Assembly (NCBI RefSeq): GCF_002844375.1
Contig: NZ_CP024199.1
Span: 2,244,001-2,308,000 of the forward strand
DNA length: 64,000 nt
Origin: Thalassospira marina
Lineage (GTDB): Bacteria; Pseudomonadota; Alphaproteobacteria; Rhodospirillales; Thalassospiraceae
Direction of reading: 5' to 3'
Made by a program: the position numbers and the translations under genes. Every line of letters starts with the position of its first letter. Position 1 is the stretch's first letter. The notes below the pieces were generated by a model that saw only the letters and a list, made by a program, of their open reading frames with translations, did not search any database and was not told the origin of the DNA. Of the stretch, positions 25,263 through 34,733 are shown piece after piece.

Positions 25263-26750
25263 TTAACCTGCAAGTCGACGCACAGTACTGGATGCGGCAA
25301 TTTTTCCGCCACCAGCATAATTTTCGTGATTCTTCTCGATTTCACCTGCCTGATAAAGATAATTAACCATCAATCCAAAGGATTGCGCCTGCCCGGCAGG
25401 TGCGCTGTTGGCATCCATATTAAGCCGTTCAACCCGCGCACCGTTCGTCAGGTGAAAATGGGCAACCGGGTCTAACGCCGTATCGCGCCCTGCCCGACGT
25501 TCATTCAATAAATAATGCGCCACCAGCCGCAACAGCGCATTGCGGGCACCTGCATCAATCTGCTCAACATTGCCTTTCTGTGCCACATCACCCCCAACAC
25601 CCGCCGCGATTAACGGACGGCACAGGGCCATATCGTCGAACAATCGTTCGGGCACCTGGGTTTTAGCTGCTGTTTTAACGGTGATTGCCGTTCCGGGCGC
25701 TTTCGCTTCCGATTTGATATCGACATTCTGTGGCGCGTCACTGTCCTGGCTTGCTGCATCCATTTCGGCAATGGCGCCAGTCAGCCAGCGACGGAATCCT
25801 GGAATGGGCGAAAGGGTGGCGAACTGGCGCAAATTCGGTAAATCGCGCTGCAATTCGGCCACGACGCGCTTGATCAGAAAATCACCAAAGCTGATGCCCG
25901 CCAAACCGGATTGCGCATTTGAAATGGAATAGAAAATGGCAGTATCCGCCTGTGACGGGTCCATCGTATCACCGTCAAGGTCACGATCAATCAGCACATC
26001 AACATTTTCCGCAATCCCCGACACCAGGGCGACTTCGACAAAAATCAATGGCTCGTCCGGCATTCCCGGATGGAAAAATGCAAAGCAGCGCCGATCGCTG
26101 GCAAGGCGGCTTTTCAAGTCATCCCAACTGCGGATCTGATGCACGGCTTCATAGGCAATCAGCTTTTCCAAAAGTGCCGCAGGTGAATTCCAGGTGATCT
26201 GGTGAAGTTCAAGAAAGCCGATATCAAACCAGCCAGACAGCAGCGTTTTTAAATCCTGTTCCAGCAACACAAGGCCTGGCGCATCCTTGCGCCAACGCAA
26301 AAGATCCGCCCGCAGATCGACAAGAAATTTAACACCCTGCGGCAGCGCATTGAATTCCTGCAACAATTTGCGATAAGGCGGCACCAGTTCCGCGCGCATC
26401 CGGCTTTCAAGCATGGTTCGTTCGGCCAGATCATCAGCCTGCTGCCAGTCGCGGATAACGGCGCCCAATCGCGCCCGATCAACATCGAATTCATTGACCA
26501 GCAAATGCAAAAATTCTTTACGGCCTTCTTCATCCAGGCGCAAAAAATCGTGGCCAAGTTCGGCGGCTCGCAATCGCGCGGATACCGCACCACCACGATG
26601 GGCCAGGCAATCAGCCACCTGTCGGCGCCAATGGTCCTTTCGTGCGGCTTCATCACCAAAACCAAAACTGCGAACAACCGAATTGCCACGAATATCGCGC
26701 CAAAGCTGGCGGATATTGTCAAAGGTACGGTCAATAAATGTCTGGCTCAT
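25263..26750 (-). CDS. Malonyl-CoA decarboxylase
   Basis: The 495-residue product matches the malonyl-CoA decarboxylase family, which converts malonyl-CoA to acetyl-CoA and CO2. An N-terminal helical domain is followed by an acetyltransferase-like catalytic domain; visible signatures are CFAFFHPGMPDEPLIFVEVAL, IFYSISNAQSGLAGISFGDF and the catalytic-histidine motif VAHFHLTNGARVERLN near residue 435. A low-complexity linker rich in Asp, Ala, Lys and Thr (about residues 336-375) interrupts the catalytic domain. No malonyl-CoA synthetase (matB) or malonate transporter is adjacent, so a role in malonyl-CoA turnover rather than malonate growth is possible. The 209-bp gap to nnr contains nothing I can name. 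Confidence 0.9.
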   Translation of the reverse strand: MSQTFIDRTFDNIRQLWRDIRGNSVVRSFGFGDEAARKDHWRRQVADCLAHRGGAVSARLRAAELGHDFLRLDEEGRKEFLHLLVNEFDVDRARLGAVIRDWQQADDLAERTMLESRMRAELVPPYRKLLQEFNALPQGVKFLVDLRADLLRWRKDAPGLVLLEQDLKTLLSGWFDIGFLELHQITWNSPAALLEKLIAYEAVHQIRSWDDLKSRLASDRRCFAFFHPGMPDEPLIFVEVALVSGIAENVDVLIDRDLDGDTMDPSQADTAIFYSISNAQSGLAGISFGDFLIKRVVAELQRDLPNLRQFATLSPIPGFRRWLTGAIAEMDAASQDSDAPQNVDIKSEAKAPGTAITVKTAAKTQVPERLFDDMALCRPLIAAGVGGDVAQKGNVEQIDAGARNALLRLVAHYLLNERRAGRDTALDPVAHFHLTNGARVERLNMDANSAPAGQAQSFGLMVNYLYQAGEIEKNHENYAGGGKIAASSTVRRLAG

Positions 26751-26959
26751 TCAATGTCCGATCATGCTGGTAAAAACAGGTTATCAGGCAGCATCAACAA
26801 CAAAGGTGAAATCACAAAGGCACGAACAGGCAATTCCGTGACCTTTGCTGTCATGGATATGGGCACGATTTAAAATGCCCACCAGCGGCATCAATCACCG
26901 CAAAGGGCATACGTAGTGCACCGTCATTACCGTGAGGCCACTGTCAGCCGCGTGACATT

Positions 26960-28426
26960 TCACACAACGCCGGACTTTGCACTGTGCCACAGTCGCGAAA
27001 GCAGCCCCGGCAATGCATCGGGGATATCTTCGGCAATCAGGCCGGGGCCAAAGTCCTGCCCTGCCTGCCCATGTAACCATACCGCCATACATGCTGCCTC
27101 AAACGCGGCCATTCCCTGCGCCAGAAGGCCGGTAACAATGCCTGCCAGCACATCGCCACTTCCTGCCGTGGCAAGCCAGGGGGCAAACACATCATTTATC
27201 GCAACACGGCCATCTGGCGCAGCAATAATACTATCGGCACCTTTTAATATGACCACCGCACCACTGCGTTTGGCCGCGGCACGGGCGCGCGTCAGCCTGT
27301 CACCCGCCATATCACCAAACAAACGCTTGAATTCGCCTTCATGCGGGGTCATCACCGTTGCCCCCTGAACGGCAAAAAACAGGGTACTGGGTTCATCATC
27401 AAAACTGGTAAGTGCATCGGCATCAAGGACGCAAGCCCGCGCACAATGCAGCGCATGAATAACCCTTTTGCGCGTATCATCCCCCACCCCGGCACCCGGC
27501 CCAATCAGCACGGCATTATGGCGCGGGTCCTGCATCAGTTCTTCAAACCTTGCCATGGGGGCCACCATCACACCCGGTGCGTCCTGCGCATAAAGGGGTA
27601 ATGCCGGGGGATCTGCCAGCACCGTTAAAAGGCCTGCCCCGGCCCGCCTTGCCCCGCGCGCCGCGAGGCGCACTGCACCCGTGGTTTGCGTGCCACCCAA
27701 TGCCAGAACATGCCCGCGGTGATATTTATGGCTGCCATTCCCCGGCCATGGAATGCTTTGCGCCCAAAGGTCAGGACCATTAATGAATATTTCAGGCGCA
27801 AGCGATGCGACAATTTCCGGGGAAATTCCGATATCGGCAATAACGCATTGCCCGCATAAATCCTTGCCCGGCAACAGGTAATGCCCGGGTTTTGGCCGGC
27901 AGAAACTAACCGTTACATCCGCCACAACCGCAACACCGCGAATGGCACCACTTGCGCCATCAACCCCGGTTGGTACATCAACCGCAATTACAGGTGCAGG
28001 ACGTTCGTTAATCGCATTCACCAGATCGGCAAGGTCATCTTCAATATCGCGCGACAGGCCAGCGCCAAATATGCAATCAACCACCAGATCGGCACCAACA
28101 AGCATGGCGGGTGTCAGCCGTTCGACAATACCCACCCATTTTTCGGCATGAATTCGCGCATCCCCGGCAAGGTTTTCAACCTCGCCCAGCAGCCCCAGCC
28201 GAACGGGCCAACCCTGTTCGCGCAACAAGCGCGCAATAACAAACCCATCCCCCCCATTATTACCCGGCCCGCACAAGACCGAAACCGCACAGGGCGAATA
28301 CCGGCTGGTAATTTCCTGACACACACTGCGCCCGGCATTTTCCATCAAAACTTCGCCCGAAATCCCGCCTTCAATGGTTCGTTTATCAGCTTCATACATT
28401 TGGGGGATTGTCAAAATCTCGCGCAT
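26960..28426 (-). CDS. nnr: Bifunctional NAD(P)H-hydrate epimerase / ADP-dependent dehydratase
   Basis: This repair enzyme restores damaged NAD(P)H hydrates. The N-terminal half is the epimerase (YjeF_N) with LMENAGRSV and CGPGNNGGDGFVIARLL; the C-terminal half is the ribokinase-like dehydratase with GAGLLTVL, DADALTSF, MTPHEGEFKRLFGD and the AGSGDVLAGIVTGLLAQG catalytic motif. I chose the ATG at 28426 because GGAGG lies 5 bases upstream and the protein then starts MREILTIPQMYEADK; an ATG at 28492 would add 22 unrelated residues. The fused form has 488 residues, as usual. Confidence 0.95.
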   Translation of the reverse strand: MREILTIPQMYEADKRTIEGGISGEVLMENAGRSVCQEITSRYSPCAVSVLCGPGNNGGDGFVIARLLREQGWPVRLGLLGEVENLAGDARIHAEKWVGIVERLTPAMLVGADLVVDCIFGAGLSRDIEDDLADLVNAINERPAPVIAVDVPTGVDGASGAIRGVAVVADVTVSFCRPKPGHYLLPGKDLCGQCVIADIGISPEIVASLAPEIFINGPDLWAQSIPWPGNGSHKYHRGHVLALGGTQTTGAVRLAARGARRAGAGLLTVLADPPALPLYAQDAPGVMVAPMARFEELMQDPRHNAVLIGPGAGVGDDTRKRVIHALHCARACVLDADALTSFDDEPSTLFFAVQGATVMTPHEGEFKRLFGDMAGDRLTRARAAAKRSGAVVILKGADSIIAAPDGRVAINDVFAPWLATAGSGDVLAGIVTGLLAQGMAAFEAACMAVWLHGQAGQDFGPGLIAEDIPDALPGLLSRLWHSAKSGVV

Positions 28427-28605
28427 CGGGCCTCCGGCAATCTGGGGAACAAACAAATGGCAGCTCTGGTTCGCTGCAAGGCATTTGTGCATTTAAACAA
28501 TGCTGCTACGCATTGCCGCTGGTAGATATTTGTTTTTGCAGTGCGTATATTGCCCCGCGCATATGATTCTGCCAAACAAATCCACGCGAACAAGGCAATT
28601 CCGGC

Positions 28606-29859
28606 ATGCATGTTGTTGTGTTAGGTGCGGGTGTCGTCGGCACGACCTCGGCCTATTATCTTTTGCAAAATGGTCATCAGGTTACCGTGATCGACCGTCA
28701 GCCAAAAGCGGCACAGGAAACCAGTTTTGCCAATGGCGGCCAAATCTCGGCCTGCCATGCTCTGCCCTGGGCCAACCCGGAAACCCCGTGGCAAAGCCTT
28801 AAATGGCTGGGCCGCGAGGATGCGCCGCTTCTGCTTCGCCTGCGTTTTGATCCGCAACTTTTTGCCTGGGCGCTGCGTTTCCTGCGTAATTGCGGGCCAG
28901 ATCGCACCCGCGAAAATATCGAAAAATCATTGCGACTGGCCATTTACAGCCGGGCCTGCATCAAGGATCTTCGCGCCAAACTTGGTCTTGAATATGACAG
29001 CCTTAGCAAAGGTATCCTGCATATCTGCCACGAAGATAGCGAAATGGAAAAGGTCGTGAAAACGGCCAGGACCATGCAGGAATTCGGCCTTGATCGCCGG
29101 GTTGTCAGCGCCGGGGAATGCCTGGCAATTGAACCGGCCCTTGCCCATTCCAGACACCCGGTTATTGGCGGCAGTTTCTCGCCCGATGATGAAAGCGGTG
29201 ATGCACAAAAATTTACGCTGGCACTGGCCCAACGCTGCGCCGAAATGGGGGCGACATTTTTATATGACACCCAAATCAAAGGGCTGGTTCGCAACGGCGC
29301 ATCAATTGATCATGTGCAAACCAGCAACGGTGCCGTGCGCGGTGATAAATATCTTGTCTGCATGGGCAGCTACAGCCCGTTCCTGACCAATCCGCTTGGC
29401 ATCAAATTGCCAATTTATCCCTGCAAGGGATATTCGATTACGATCAACACAACCGGGTTTGAAGAAGGTGCCCCTACCGTCAGCCTGATCGATGACAGCG
29501 TGAAAATGGTATATTCCCGCCTTGGTCATCGGTTGCGTGCGGCGGGAACAGCCGAACTGGATGGATATTCCCTGCGCATGTCGGCCCGGCGTCAGCAATT
29601 AATTGCCGATAAAGCGTTTGAACTTTTTCCACATTGTGGAAAACGCAGTGAAATCGAGTATTGGAGCGGCCTGCGCCCGGTTACACCTGATTCTGCACCT
29701 GTTCTGGGCACCACCAGATATGGTAATCTTTACCTTAATACGGGGCATGGAACCCTTGGCTGGACAATGAGTTGCGGTTCAGGCAAGGCAATTGCCGATG
29801 TGATGTCGGACAGAACCCCGGAAATTTCGCTCGATGGACTGCAGGTGGACCGGTTTTAA
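28606..29859 (+). CDS. dadA: D-amino acid dehydrogenase, FAD-dependent (DadA family)
   Basis: The family oxidatively deaminates D-amino acids, notably D-alanine, at the inner membrane and feeds electrons to the quinone pool. The 417-residue protein begins with the FAD fold motif GAGVVGTTSAYYL (residues 7-19); ETSFANGGQIS and the C-terminal YWSGLRPVTPDSAPVLG and LNTGHGTLGWTMSCGSGK are DadA signatures. No alanine racemase or Lrp-type regulator is adjacent. It is divergent from nnr with a 179-bp gap to the preferred nnr start and is followed by a histidine kinase gene 31 bp later, suggesting co-transcription. Confidence 0.92.
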   Translation: MHVVVLGAGVVGTTSAYYLLQNGHQVTVIDRQPKAAQETSFANGGQISACHALPWANPETPWQSLKWLGREDAPLLLRLRFDPQLFAWALRFLRNCGPDRTRENIEKSLRLAIYSRACIKDLRAKLGLEYDSLSKGILHICHEDSEMEKVVKTARTMQEFGLDRRVVSAGECLAIEPALAHSRHPVIGGSFSPDDESGDAQKFTLALAQRCAEMGATFLYDTQIKGLVRNGASIDHVQTSNGAVRGDKYLVCMGSYSPFLTNPLGIKLPIYPCKGYSITINTTGFEEGAPTVSLIDDSVKMVYSRLGHRLRAAGTAELDGYSLRMSARRQQLIADKAFELFPHCGKRSEIEYWSGLRPVTPDSAPVLGTTRYGNLYLNTGHGTLGWTMSCGSGKAIADVMSDRTPEISLDGLQVDRF

Positions 29860-29890
29860 GCCACTGCCATTTTGTTTTGGGGGTTAAGGC

Positions 29891-31018
29891 GTGCATTCCA
29901 GCAAGCCTGATTTCGCACTTAAAAGCCCGATTTCAGCACCCATTGACGCGCTGATCGAGGCCCTGCCCTATGGTGCTGCCATCTGTTCGCAAGATGGCAA
30001 AATCCTGCGGGCCAATTCTGCCCTGGCGCGTTTGCTGGGGCTGGAAACAGGTGCGCTTGACCATCGCCAGGCATCATTCCTGCATCCTGGCATTTTGCGC
30101 GACCTTGATGAAATATTTTCAACCGGGCGATTTTGGTCTGGCGATATTGCCGTATTGAACGACGCCCGTGAAACCGTTCCCTGCCATATGACGGTATCGG
30201 CCATGGAATGGGCCAATGGCGGCGAAACCATCCCGGCGGCATTGCTGACGCTGATGGAAAATACCGGGCATCGCATGGCACAGCAGGACCTGATCAGCCA
30301 CAATCAGGAACGCAACGATGCCAACGCCACCAAAACCGATTTCCTCGCCAATATGGGCCATGAGCTCCGCACGCCTTTAAATGCCATTATCGGCAATGCC
30401 GAGCTGATCGCCGAAGGTGTACTGGGCGACATTGATGCCGCCTACCGGGAATGCGGGCAGGATATCCATGAAGCTGGGCTTCATCTGTTAGCACTCGTCA
30501 ATGACGTGCTTGATTCCGCCAAATTGACCGACGGGGCCATGAAGTTAAAACTGGCAACGGCCAATATCATCACGGTCGCCCGTGAAACGGTCAAAATCAT
30601 CAATGATGACTACAACCGCCGGTCCCACAAATTAAGCATTGATCTGCCGGATCATGACATTGTCATTCCCTGCGACCGGATGAAACTAAAACAGGTCCTG
30701 ATCAATATTCTGACCAATGCGGGAAAATTCACGCCAGATGGCGGCGCAATCACTTTGGCGCTGAAATTATCGGATGACGAAGTTATTTTCACGGTTACCG
30801 ATAATGGTGTTGGCATGACACCACAGGATATCCCGCGTGCCATGACCCGTTTTTCACAACTTCACCCCGAAGGCATCAAGGAAAGTGCCGGAACCGGCCT
30901 TGGCCTGCCATTGGCAAAAATGCTGACAGAACTGCATGGCGGACGCTTTATTATCGAAAGCAGCCCTGGCAAGGGCACCTTGGTTAAAATCTGCCTGCCA
31001 CAAAATCACGCAGCCTGA
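29891..31018 (+). CDS. Soluble PAS-domain sensor histidine kinase
   Basis: The 375-residue protein has no membrane helix. A PAS domain (about residues 18-128, with ICSQDGKILRANSALARLLG) is followed by a linker helix, the H-box FLANMGHELRTPLNAIIG with His157, and a HATPase domain with N box (NILTNAGKFTPDGG), G1 (DNGVGM) and G2 (GTGLGLPLAKML). It should therefore be active. The start is GTG at 29891. There is no adjacent response regulator, so the partner is unknown; the upstream dadA gene may share its promoter. The ligand of the PAS domain cannot be told from sequence. Confidence 0.85.
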   Translation: MHSSKPDFALKSPISAPIDALIEALPYGAAICSQDGKILRANSALARLLGLETGALDHRQASFLHPGILRDLDEIFSTGRFWSGDIAVLNDARETVPCHMTVSAMEWANGGETIPAALLTLMENTGHRMAQQDLISHNQERNDANATKTDFLANMGHELRTPLNAIIGNAELIAEGVLGDIDAAYRECGQDIHEAGLHLLALVNDVLDSAKLTDGAMKLKLATANIITVARETVKIINDDYNRRSHKLSIDLPDHDIVIPCDRMKLKQVLINILTNAGKFTPDGGAITLALKLSDDEVIFTVTDNGVGMTPQDIPRAMTRFSQLHPEGIKESAGTGLGLPLAKMLTELHGGRFIIESSPGKGTLVKICLPQNHAA

Positions 31019-31075
31019 TATCGCCCCTTAATTACCAGGCAATATCAGGCCCATGATTATCCCCTAATGCCTACC

Positions 31076-31558
31076 CTAGCCGTCTGCGCGGGCAGCTTCA
31101 TTGATTTTGTCGTTGCGCACGCGAACCTCCTGGGGCCAGCGGCTTTTGATATAGGAAAGGGCTTCGGCGATTTCTTCATCGCTAAGCGTTTCATCAAAGG
31201 CTGGCATCGCACTTTTATAGCCATTCCCCACCATTTTTTCCGGGCCATATTTGGTCAGGGCAAACAGCATTTCATCGGGATGGTGCCAGGTATGGCCGGT
31301 TGCATCATGGGGTGGCGCCGGTAACAGGCCATCCGTCCCGCGCTGCTGCCAGTTTGCTTCGCCCTGAAGCTTGTCACCATGGCAGGAAGCACAATTGGCA
31401 TCGTAAATTTTCTTGCCTGCCGCCACCAGATGCAGGTCATTGGCATCAATCCGCACGCCACTGGCAGCGGTTTCGGCAGACTGAAAATACTGGTATCCGA
31501 CAAAGCCAAGCACCACCACGCCCAGCGCTATCACGCTGTAACTCAGTTTGTTTTTCAC
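31076..31558 (-). CDS. Membrane-anchored c-type cytochrome
   Basis: The 160-residue product has one N-terminal helix (residues 6-24) that looks like an uncleaved anchor, then a single class I cytochrome c domain in the periplasm. The haem motif CASCH gives Cys56, Cys59 and axial His60; Met118 in KSAMPAF is the likely sixth ligand. The domain resembles small monohaem cytochromes linked to oxidases or copper proteins. The start is GTG at 31558. It follows cueR on the same strand, across a hairpin, so a link with copper handling is possible but unproven. Confidence 0.85.
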   Translation of the reverse strand: MKNKLSYSVIALGVVVLGFVGYQYFQSAETAASGVRIDANDLHLVAAGKKIYDANCASCHGDKLQGEANWQQRGTDGLLPAPPHDATGHTWHHPDEMLFALTKYGPEKMVGNGYKSAMPAFDETLSDEEIAEALSYIKSRWPQEVRVRNDKINEAARADG

Positions 31559-31606
31559 CGATCGTTACTCTCTCTGTTGGCTAAAACCGGCCAATGCCGG
31601 AATATT

Positions 31607-31626
31607 GGGCGGGTCAATGCCCGCCC
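31607..31626 (-). terminator. Hairpin after cueR, possible terminator
   Basis: GGGCGGG (31607-31613) and CCCGCCC (31620-31626) form a perfect 7-bp stem with a 6-base loop, 5 bases after the cueR stop. On the minus strand it is followed only by AATATTCC, so termination would be partial. Confidence 0.4.
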
Positions 31627-31631
31627 CTTGG

Positions 31632-32024
31632 TCAGGCGACAGGCCCGGCCAGATCCTCAATGATCGGGCAATCCGGGCGATCATCGCCATGACACTGATG
31701 AACCAGATGACGCAAAGTCGTTTGCAGACTTTTCAGCTCGGCGATCTTGCGGTCAATATCATCAAGATGGGCCTTGGCAATTTGCCGTACATCTGCCGAT
31801 GCCCGGTTGCGGTCTTCATACAAGGATAACAGCAACCGGCAATCATCAATCGAAAAGCCCAACCCCCGTGAACGCTGCAAAAACCGTAATTTATGCAGGT
31901 CCTGGTCACTATAATCGCGATACCCGTTGGTCAAACGCCCCGGCGTGACCAACCCGATATCCTCATAATAGCGAATGGTTTTGGCGGGCAGACCGCATTG
32001 CTGGGCAGCATCGGAAATGTTCAT
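31632..32024 (-). CDS. cueR: Cu(I)-responsive MerR-family regulator
   Basis: The 130-residue protein has the MerR helix-turn-helix (AKTIRYYEDIGLV), a long dimerisation helix, and the CueR metal loop HQCHGDDRPDCPII with Cys111 and Cys119. Ser76 fits the monovalent-ion-selecting serine of CueR. It should activate copA by untwisting a 19-bp-spacer promoter when Cu(I) or Ag(I) is bound. It overlaps the copA stop by 4 bp (ATGA) and so is co-transcribed downstream of its own target, unlike E. coli, giving positive autoregulation. Confidence 0.94.
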   Translation of the reverse strand: MNISDAAQQCGLPAKTIRYYEDIGLVTPGRLTNGYRDYSDQDLHKLRFLQRSRGLGFSIDDCRLLLSLYEDRNRASADVRQIAKAHLDDIDRKIAELKSLQTTLRHLVHQCHGDDRPDCPIIEDLAGPVA

Positions 32025-34477
32025 TTTTCTGCTCCCTTCTTGCGGATTTTCCAGCTACGCAATGTCAGCGAATTGGCAACAACCGACACAGAACTTAGCG
32101 CCATCGCCGCACCGGCAATGGCCGGGCTAAGAATACCGAACGCCGCCAGCGGTACACCGATTACATTATAGCCAAACGCCCAAAACAGATTTTGCGTAAT
32201 CTTGCGCCGGGTGGCGATGGAAATATCAATCGCACCAGCCACCAATGCCGGGTCAGATCGCATCAGGGTAATGCCAGCGGTTTCCATGGCAACATCAGTG
32301 CCGCCTCCCATTGCAATACCCACATCGGCCGCCGCCAGTGCCGGGGCATCATTAATGCCATCACCGACCATGGCAACATGGCGGCCTTCCTTGCGCAGCT
32401 TTTCAACTTCGCGGGCCTTGTCCTGCGGGCGGATACGCCCTCGCCAACTTTTCATGCCAATCAGTTTGGCAACGTGGGTCGCAACATCTTCGGCATCGCC
32501 CGACAGCATAATGCTATCAACACCACGCGCCTTAAGGTCGGCAACAGCAGCAATGGCACTTTCGCGAATTTTATCTTCCAGCGCCAGGTATCCGGCAAAT
32601 CGGCCATCCATCGCAACAAGGACAACGGTGCAACCCGTTTGTTCAACCTGTCGGATCTTGTCAGTCACTTCTGCATCCGGTAGCGCAACATTCTGGCCCT
32701 GCAGCAGGTCTTCCGTGCCAATCAATATGGTATGACCATCGACAGTACCGCTTACGCCTGCGCCCGTCGTGCTTTTGAAATCATCAACATGGGCAGGTTT
32801 CAAGCCCCGATCACCTGCTGCACGAACCACAGCCTGTGCCAGCGGATGTTCACTGGCGGCCTGAACGGATGCAACCAGGCGCAACAATTCCTTTTCATCC
32901 TGGTCAGGCAACGCAACAGCAATGTCGGTTACGGTTGGAACGCCTTCGGTCAGGGTGCCGGTTTTATCAAAGATAACCGCATCAACATTATGCGCCTGCT
33001 CAAGTGCCTCAAAGTTACGAATAAGAATGCCCGAACGCGCCGCAGCACCCGTGCCTGCAACCAGTGCCGTTGGCGTTGCCAGGCCAAGCGCACAGGGGCA
33101 GGCAATAACCAGCACCGAAACAGCAGCCACAATTGCCGCCTCCAGGCCATATCCGGCCACCAGCCAACCGCCAAGTGTTACCAGCGCCACCACGATAATA
33201 ATCGGCACAAAAATGGCGGCAACCTTGTCCACCATTTGCTGTACGGGGGCCTTGCCGGTTTGCGCCTGTTCAACCAGGCGAATAATCCGCGACAATGTGG
33301 TGTCTTCACCCACGGCATTAACACGGATTTCAAGGCGGCCGGTGCCATTCACCGCACCACCAACAACGTCATCGCCAGCCTTGCGCAAAACCGGGCGGGT
33401 TTCACCCGTAATTAGGGATTCATCAATTTCGCTTTCGCCAGATGTGACAACACCATCAATGGGCAGTTTTTCACCGGGACGCACACGAACGATATCGTTA
33501 ATCTGCAGGTCATCAACGGAAACCTCGGTTTCCTCGCCAGTTTCCGTATTCAGGCGACGGGCTTTGCGCGGACGCAATGCCATCAATTCACGAATGGCCG
33601 CCGATGCCCCACGCTTGGCCCGCTCCTCCATAATCTTGCCACCCAGGATCAGGGTAATAATCACCGCCGATGCCTCGAAATAAAGGTGACCTTCACCGTT
33701 AGAACCCGGCTGGAACATATTATAAAGGCTTAGGAAATACGCTGCCGTTGTCCCAAGGGAAACCAATACATCCATATTCGCCGCGCGATTGCGCAACGCT
33801 GACCAGGCACCACGGTAAAAGCGGCTGCCAATGACAAATTGGACCGGTGTTGCAAGGGCAAGTTCAACCCACGCAGGGATATGCAGATCAACCCCAAACG
33901 ACATCCAGATCATTTGGGCAACCAGCGGCGTTGTCAAAATAATGGATGCCACCAGCCACCAGACTGCATAATCCTTGCGCCGGTTATTTTCGGCATCATC
34001 CCTGCTTTGTTTGGTATTTCGGGAGACGGCATGGTAGCCAGCCTTCTCGACAGCCTGCACCACCTGCCGGTCGCTCACCGTGCCCGGCAATACCACCAGA
34101 TCGGCCCGTTCCATGGCAAGGTTGACAGTGGCTGACACAACACCGGGTAACTTCAACAGGGCCTTTTCCACCCGGCCGGAACAACTCGCACAGGTCATGC
34201 CATCGATATCAAAGGCAAGTTTTTCTTCGGCCACGTCATAACCTGCCTTGCGCACAGCAGCCGCCACATCATTTGCATGGGCAGGCGTATCTTCCGCCAA
34301 CCGGATATGGGCAGAATTCATCGCCAGATTGACATCAACTTCCTCGATGCCATCCAGTTTCTTAAGGGCCTTCTCAACCCGCCCGGCGCAGGATGCGCAT
34401 GTCATGCCGCCAACCTCAAAGTTAAGGTCGCGGCCCTGCAAGCCTTGTTGTCGGTCGGATGCTGTCATCTCGTTCAT
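32021..34477 (-). CDS. copA: Cu(I)-exporting P-type ATPase
   Basis: CopA pumps Cu(I) from the cytoplasm to the periplasm. The 818-residue protein has two N-terminal metal-binding domains, each with GMTCASC (first Cys27/Cys30, second about Cys95/Cys98), membrane helices, the intramembrane CPC in ACPCALGLATP, phosphorylation motif DKTGTLTEG, the HP motif in SEHPLAQAV, and GDGINDAPALAAADVGIAMGGGTDVA. Met/Asn/Ser residues of the last helices (NLFWAFGYNVIGVPLAA, AMALSSVSVVANSLTLR) mark the P1B-1 copper class. GAGG lies 8 bases before the ATG at 34477. Confidence 0.97.
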   Translation of the reverse strand: MNEMTASDRQQGLQGRDLNFEVGGMTCASCAGRVEKALKKLDGIEEVDVNLAMNSAHIRLAEDTPAHANDVAAAVRKAGYDVAEEKLAFDIDGMTCASCSGRVEKALLKLPGVVSATVNLAMERADLVVLPGTVSDRQVVQAVEKAGYHAVSRNTKQSRDDAENNRRKDYAVWWLVASIILTTPLVAQMIWMSFGVDLHIPAWVELALATPVQFVIGSRFYRGAWSALRNRAANMDVLVSLGTTAAYFLSLYNMFQPGSNGEGHLYFEASAVIITLILGGKIMEERAKRGASAAIRELMALRPRKARRLNTETGEETEVSVDDLQINDIVRVRPGEKLPIDGVVTSGESEIDESLITGETRPVLRKAGDDVVGGAVNGTGRLEIRVNAVGEDTTLSRIIRLVEQAQTGKAPVQQMVDKVAAIFVPIIIVVALVTLGGWLVAGYGLEAAIVAAVSVLVIACPCALGLATPTALVAGTGAAARSGILIRNFEALEQAHNVDAVIFDKTGTLTEGVPTVTDIAVALPDQDEKELLRLVASVQAASEHPLAQAVVRAAGDRGLKPAHVDDFKSTTGAGVSGTVDGHTILIGTEDLLQGQNVALPDAEVTDKIRQVEQTGCTVVLVAMDGRFAGYLALEDKIRESAIAAVADLKARGVDSIMLSGDAEDVATHVAKLIGMKSWRGRIRPQDKAREVEKLRKEGRHVAMVGDGINDAPALAAADVGIAMGGGTDVAMETAGITLMRSDPALVAGAIDISIATRRKITQNLFWAFGYNVIGVPLAAFGILSPAIAGAAMALSSVSVVANSLTLRSWKIRKKGAEK

Positions 34478-34510
34478 AGCGAATACCTCGCTTCATTGAT
34501 CATTTAAGAC

Positions 34511-34541
34511 AGCATAAAGTTTCCAGCAACTGGAAGGTCAA
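34511..34541 (-). promoter_or_regulatory. CueR-type promoter and operator of copA-cueR
   Basis: On the minus strand -35 TTGACC (34536-34541) and -10 TATGCT (34511-34516) are separated by 19 bases that contain the dyad CCTTCCAGTTGCTGGAAACT. Both the over-long spacer and the TTCC/GGAA dyad are the known hallmarks of MerR/CueR-regulated promoters. Confidence 0.9.
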
Positions 34542-34676
34542 GCGCTCAATCAAATTTAATTTTGGGGAATTGTGCGGCTGTGATTTGGGCGTATCTGCCC
34601 TGCTCCGCGAAACATCTGATAACGCATCAGCAAGCAAATGGTTTTGATCGAAAACAAATTGCCCCGGATAAATGAT

Positions 34677-34702
34677 AAGGGCCGCCGAAACCGGCAGCCC
34701 TT
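34677..34702 (-). terminator. Hairpin after the bacterioferritin genes
   Basis: AAGGGCCGCCG (34677-34687) pairs with CGGCAGCCCTT (34692-34702) over 11 pairs including one G-T, with a 4-base loop. It lies about 31 bases after the bacterioferritin stop; no strong T run follows, so its strength as a terminator is uncertain. Confidence 0.45.
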
Positions 34703-34733
34703 TCATCATCGATCAATAGCCCGATACCAGCGC

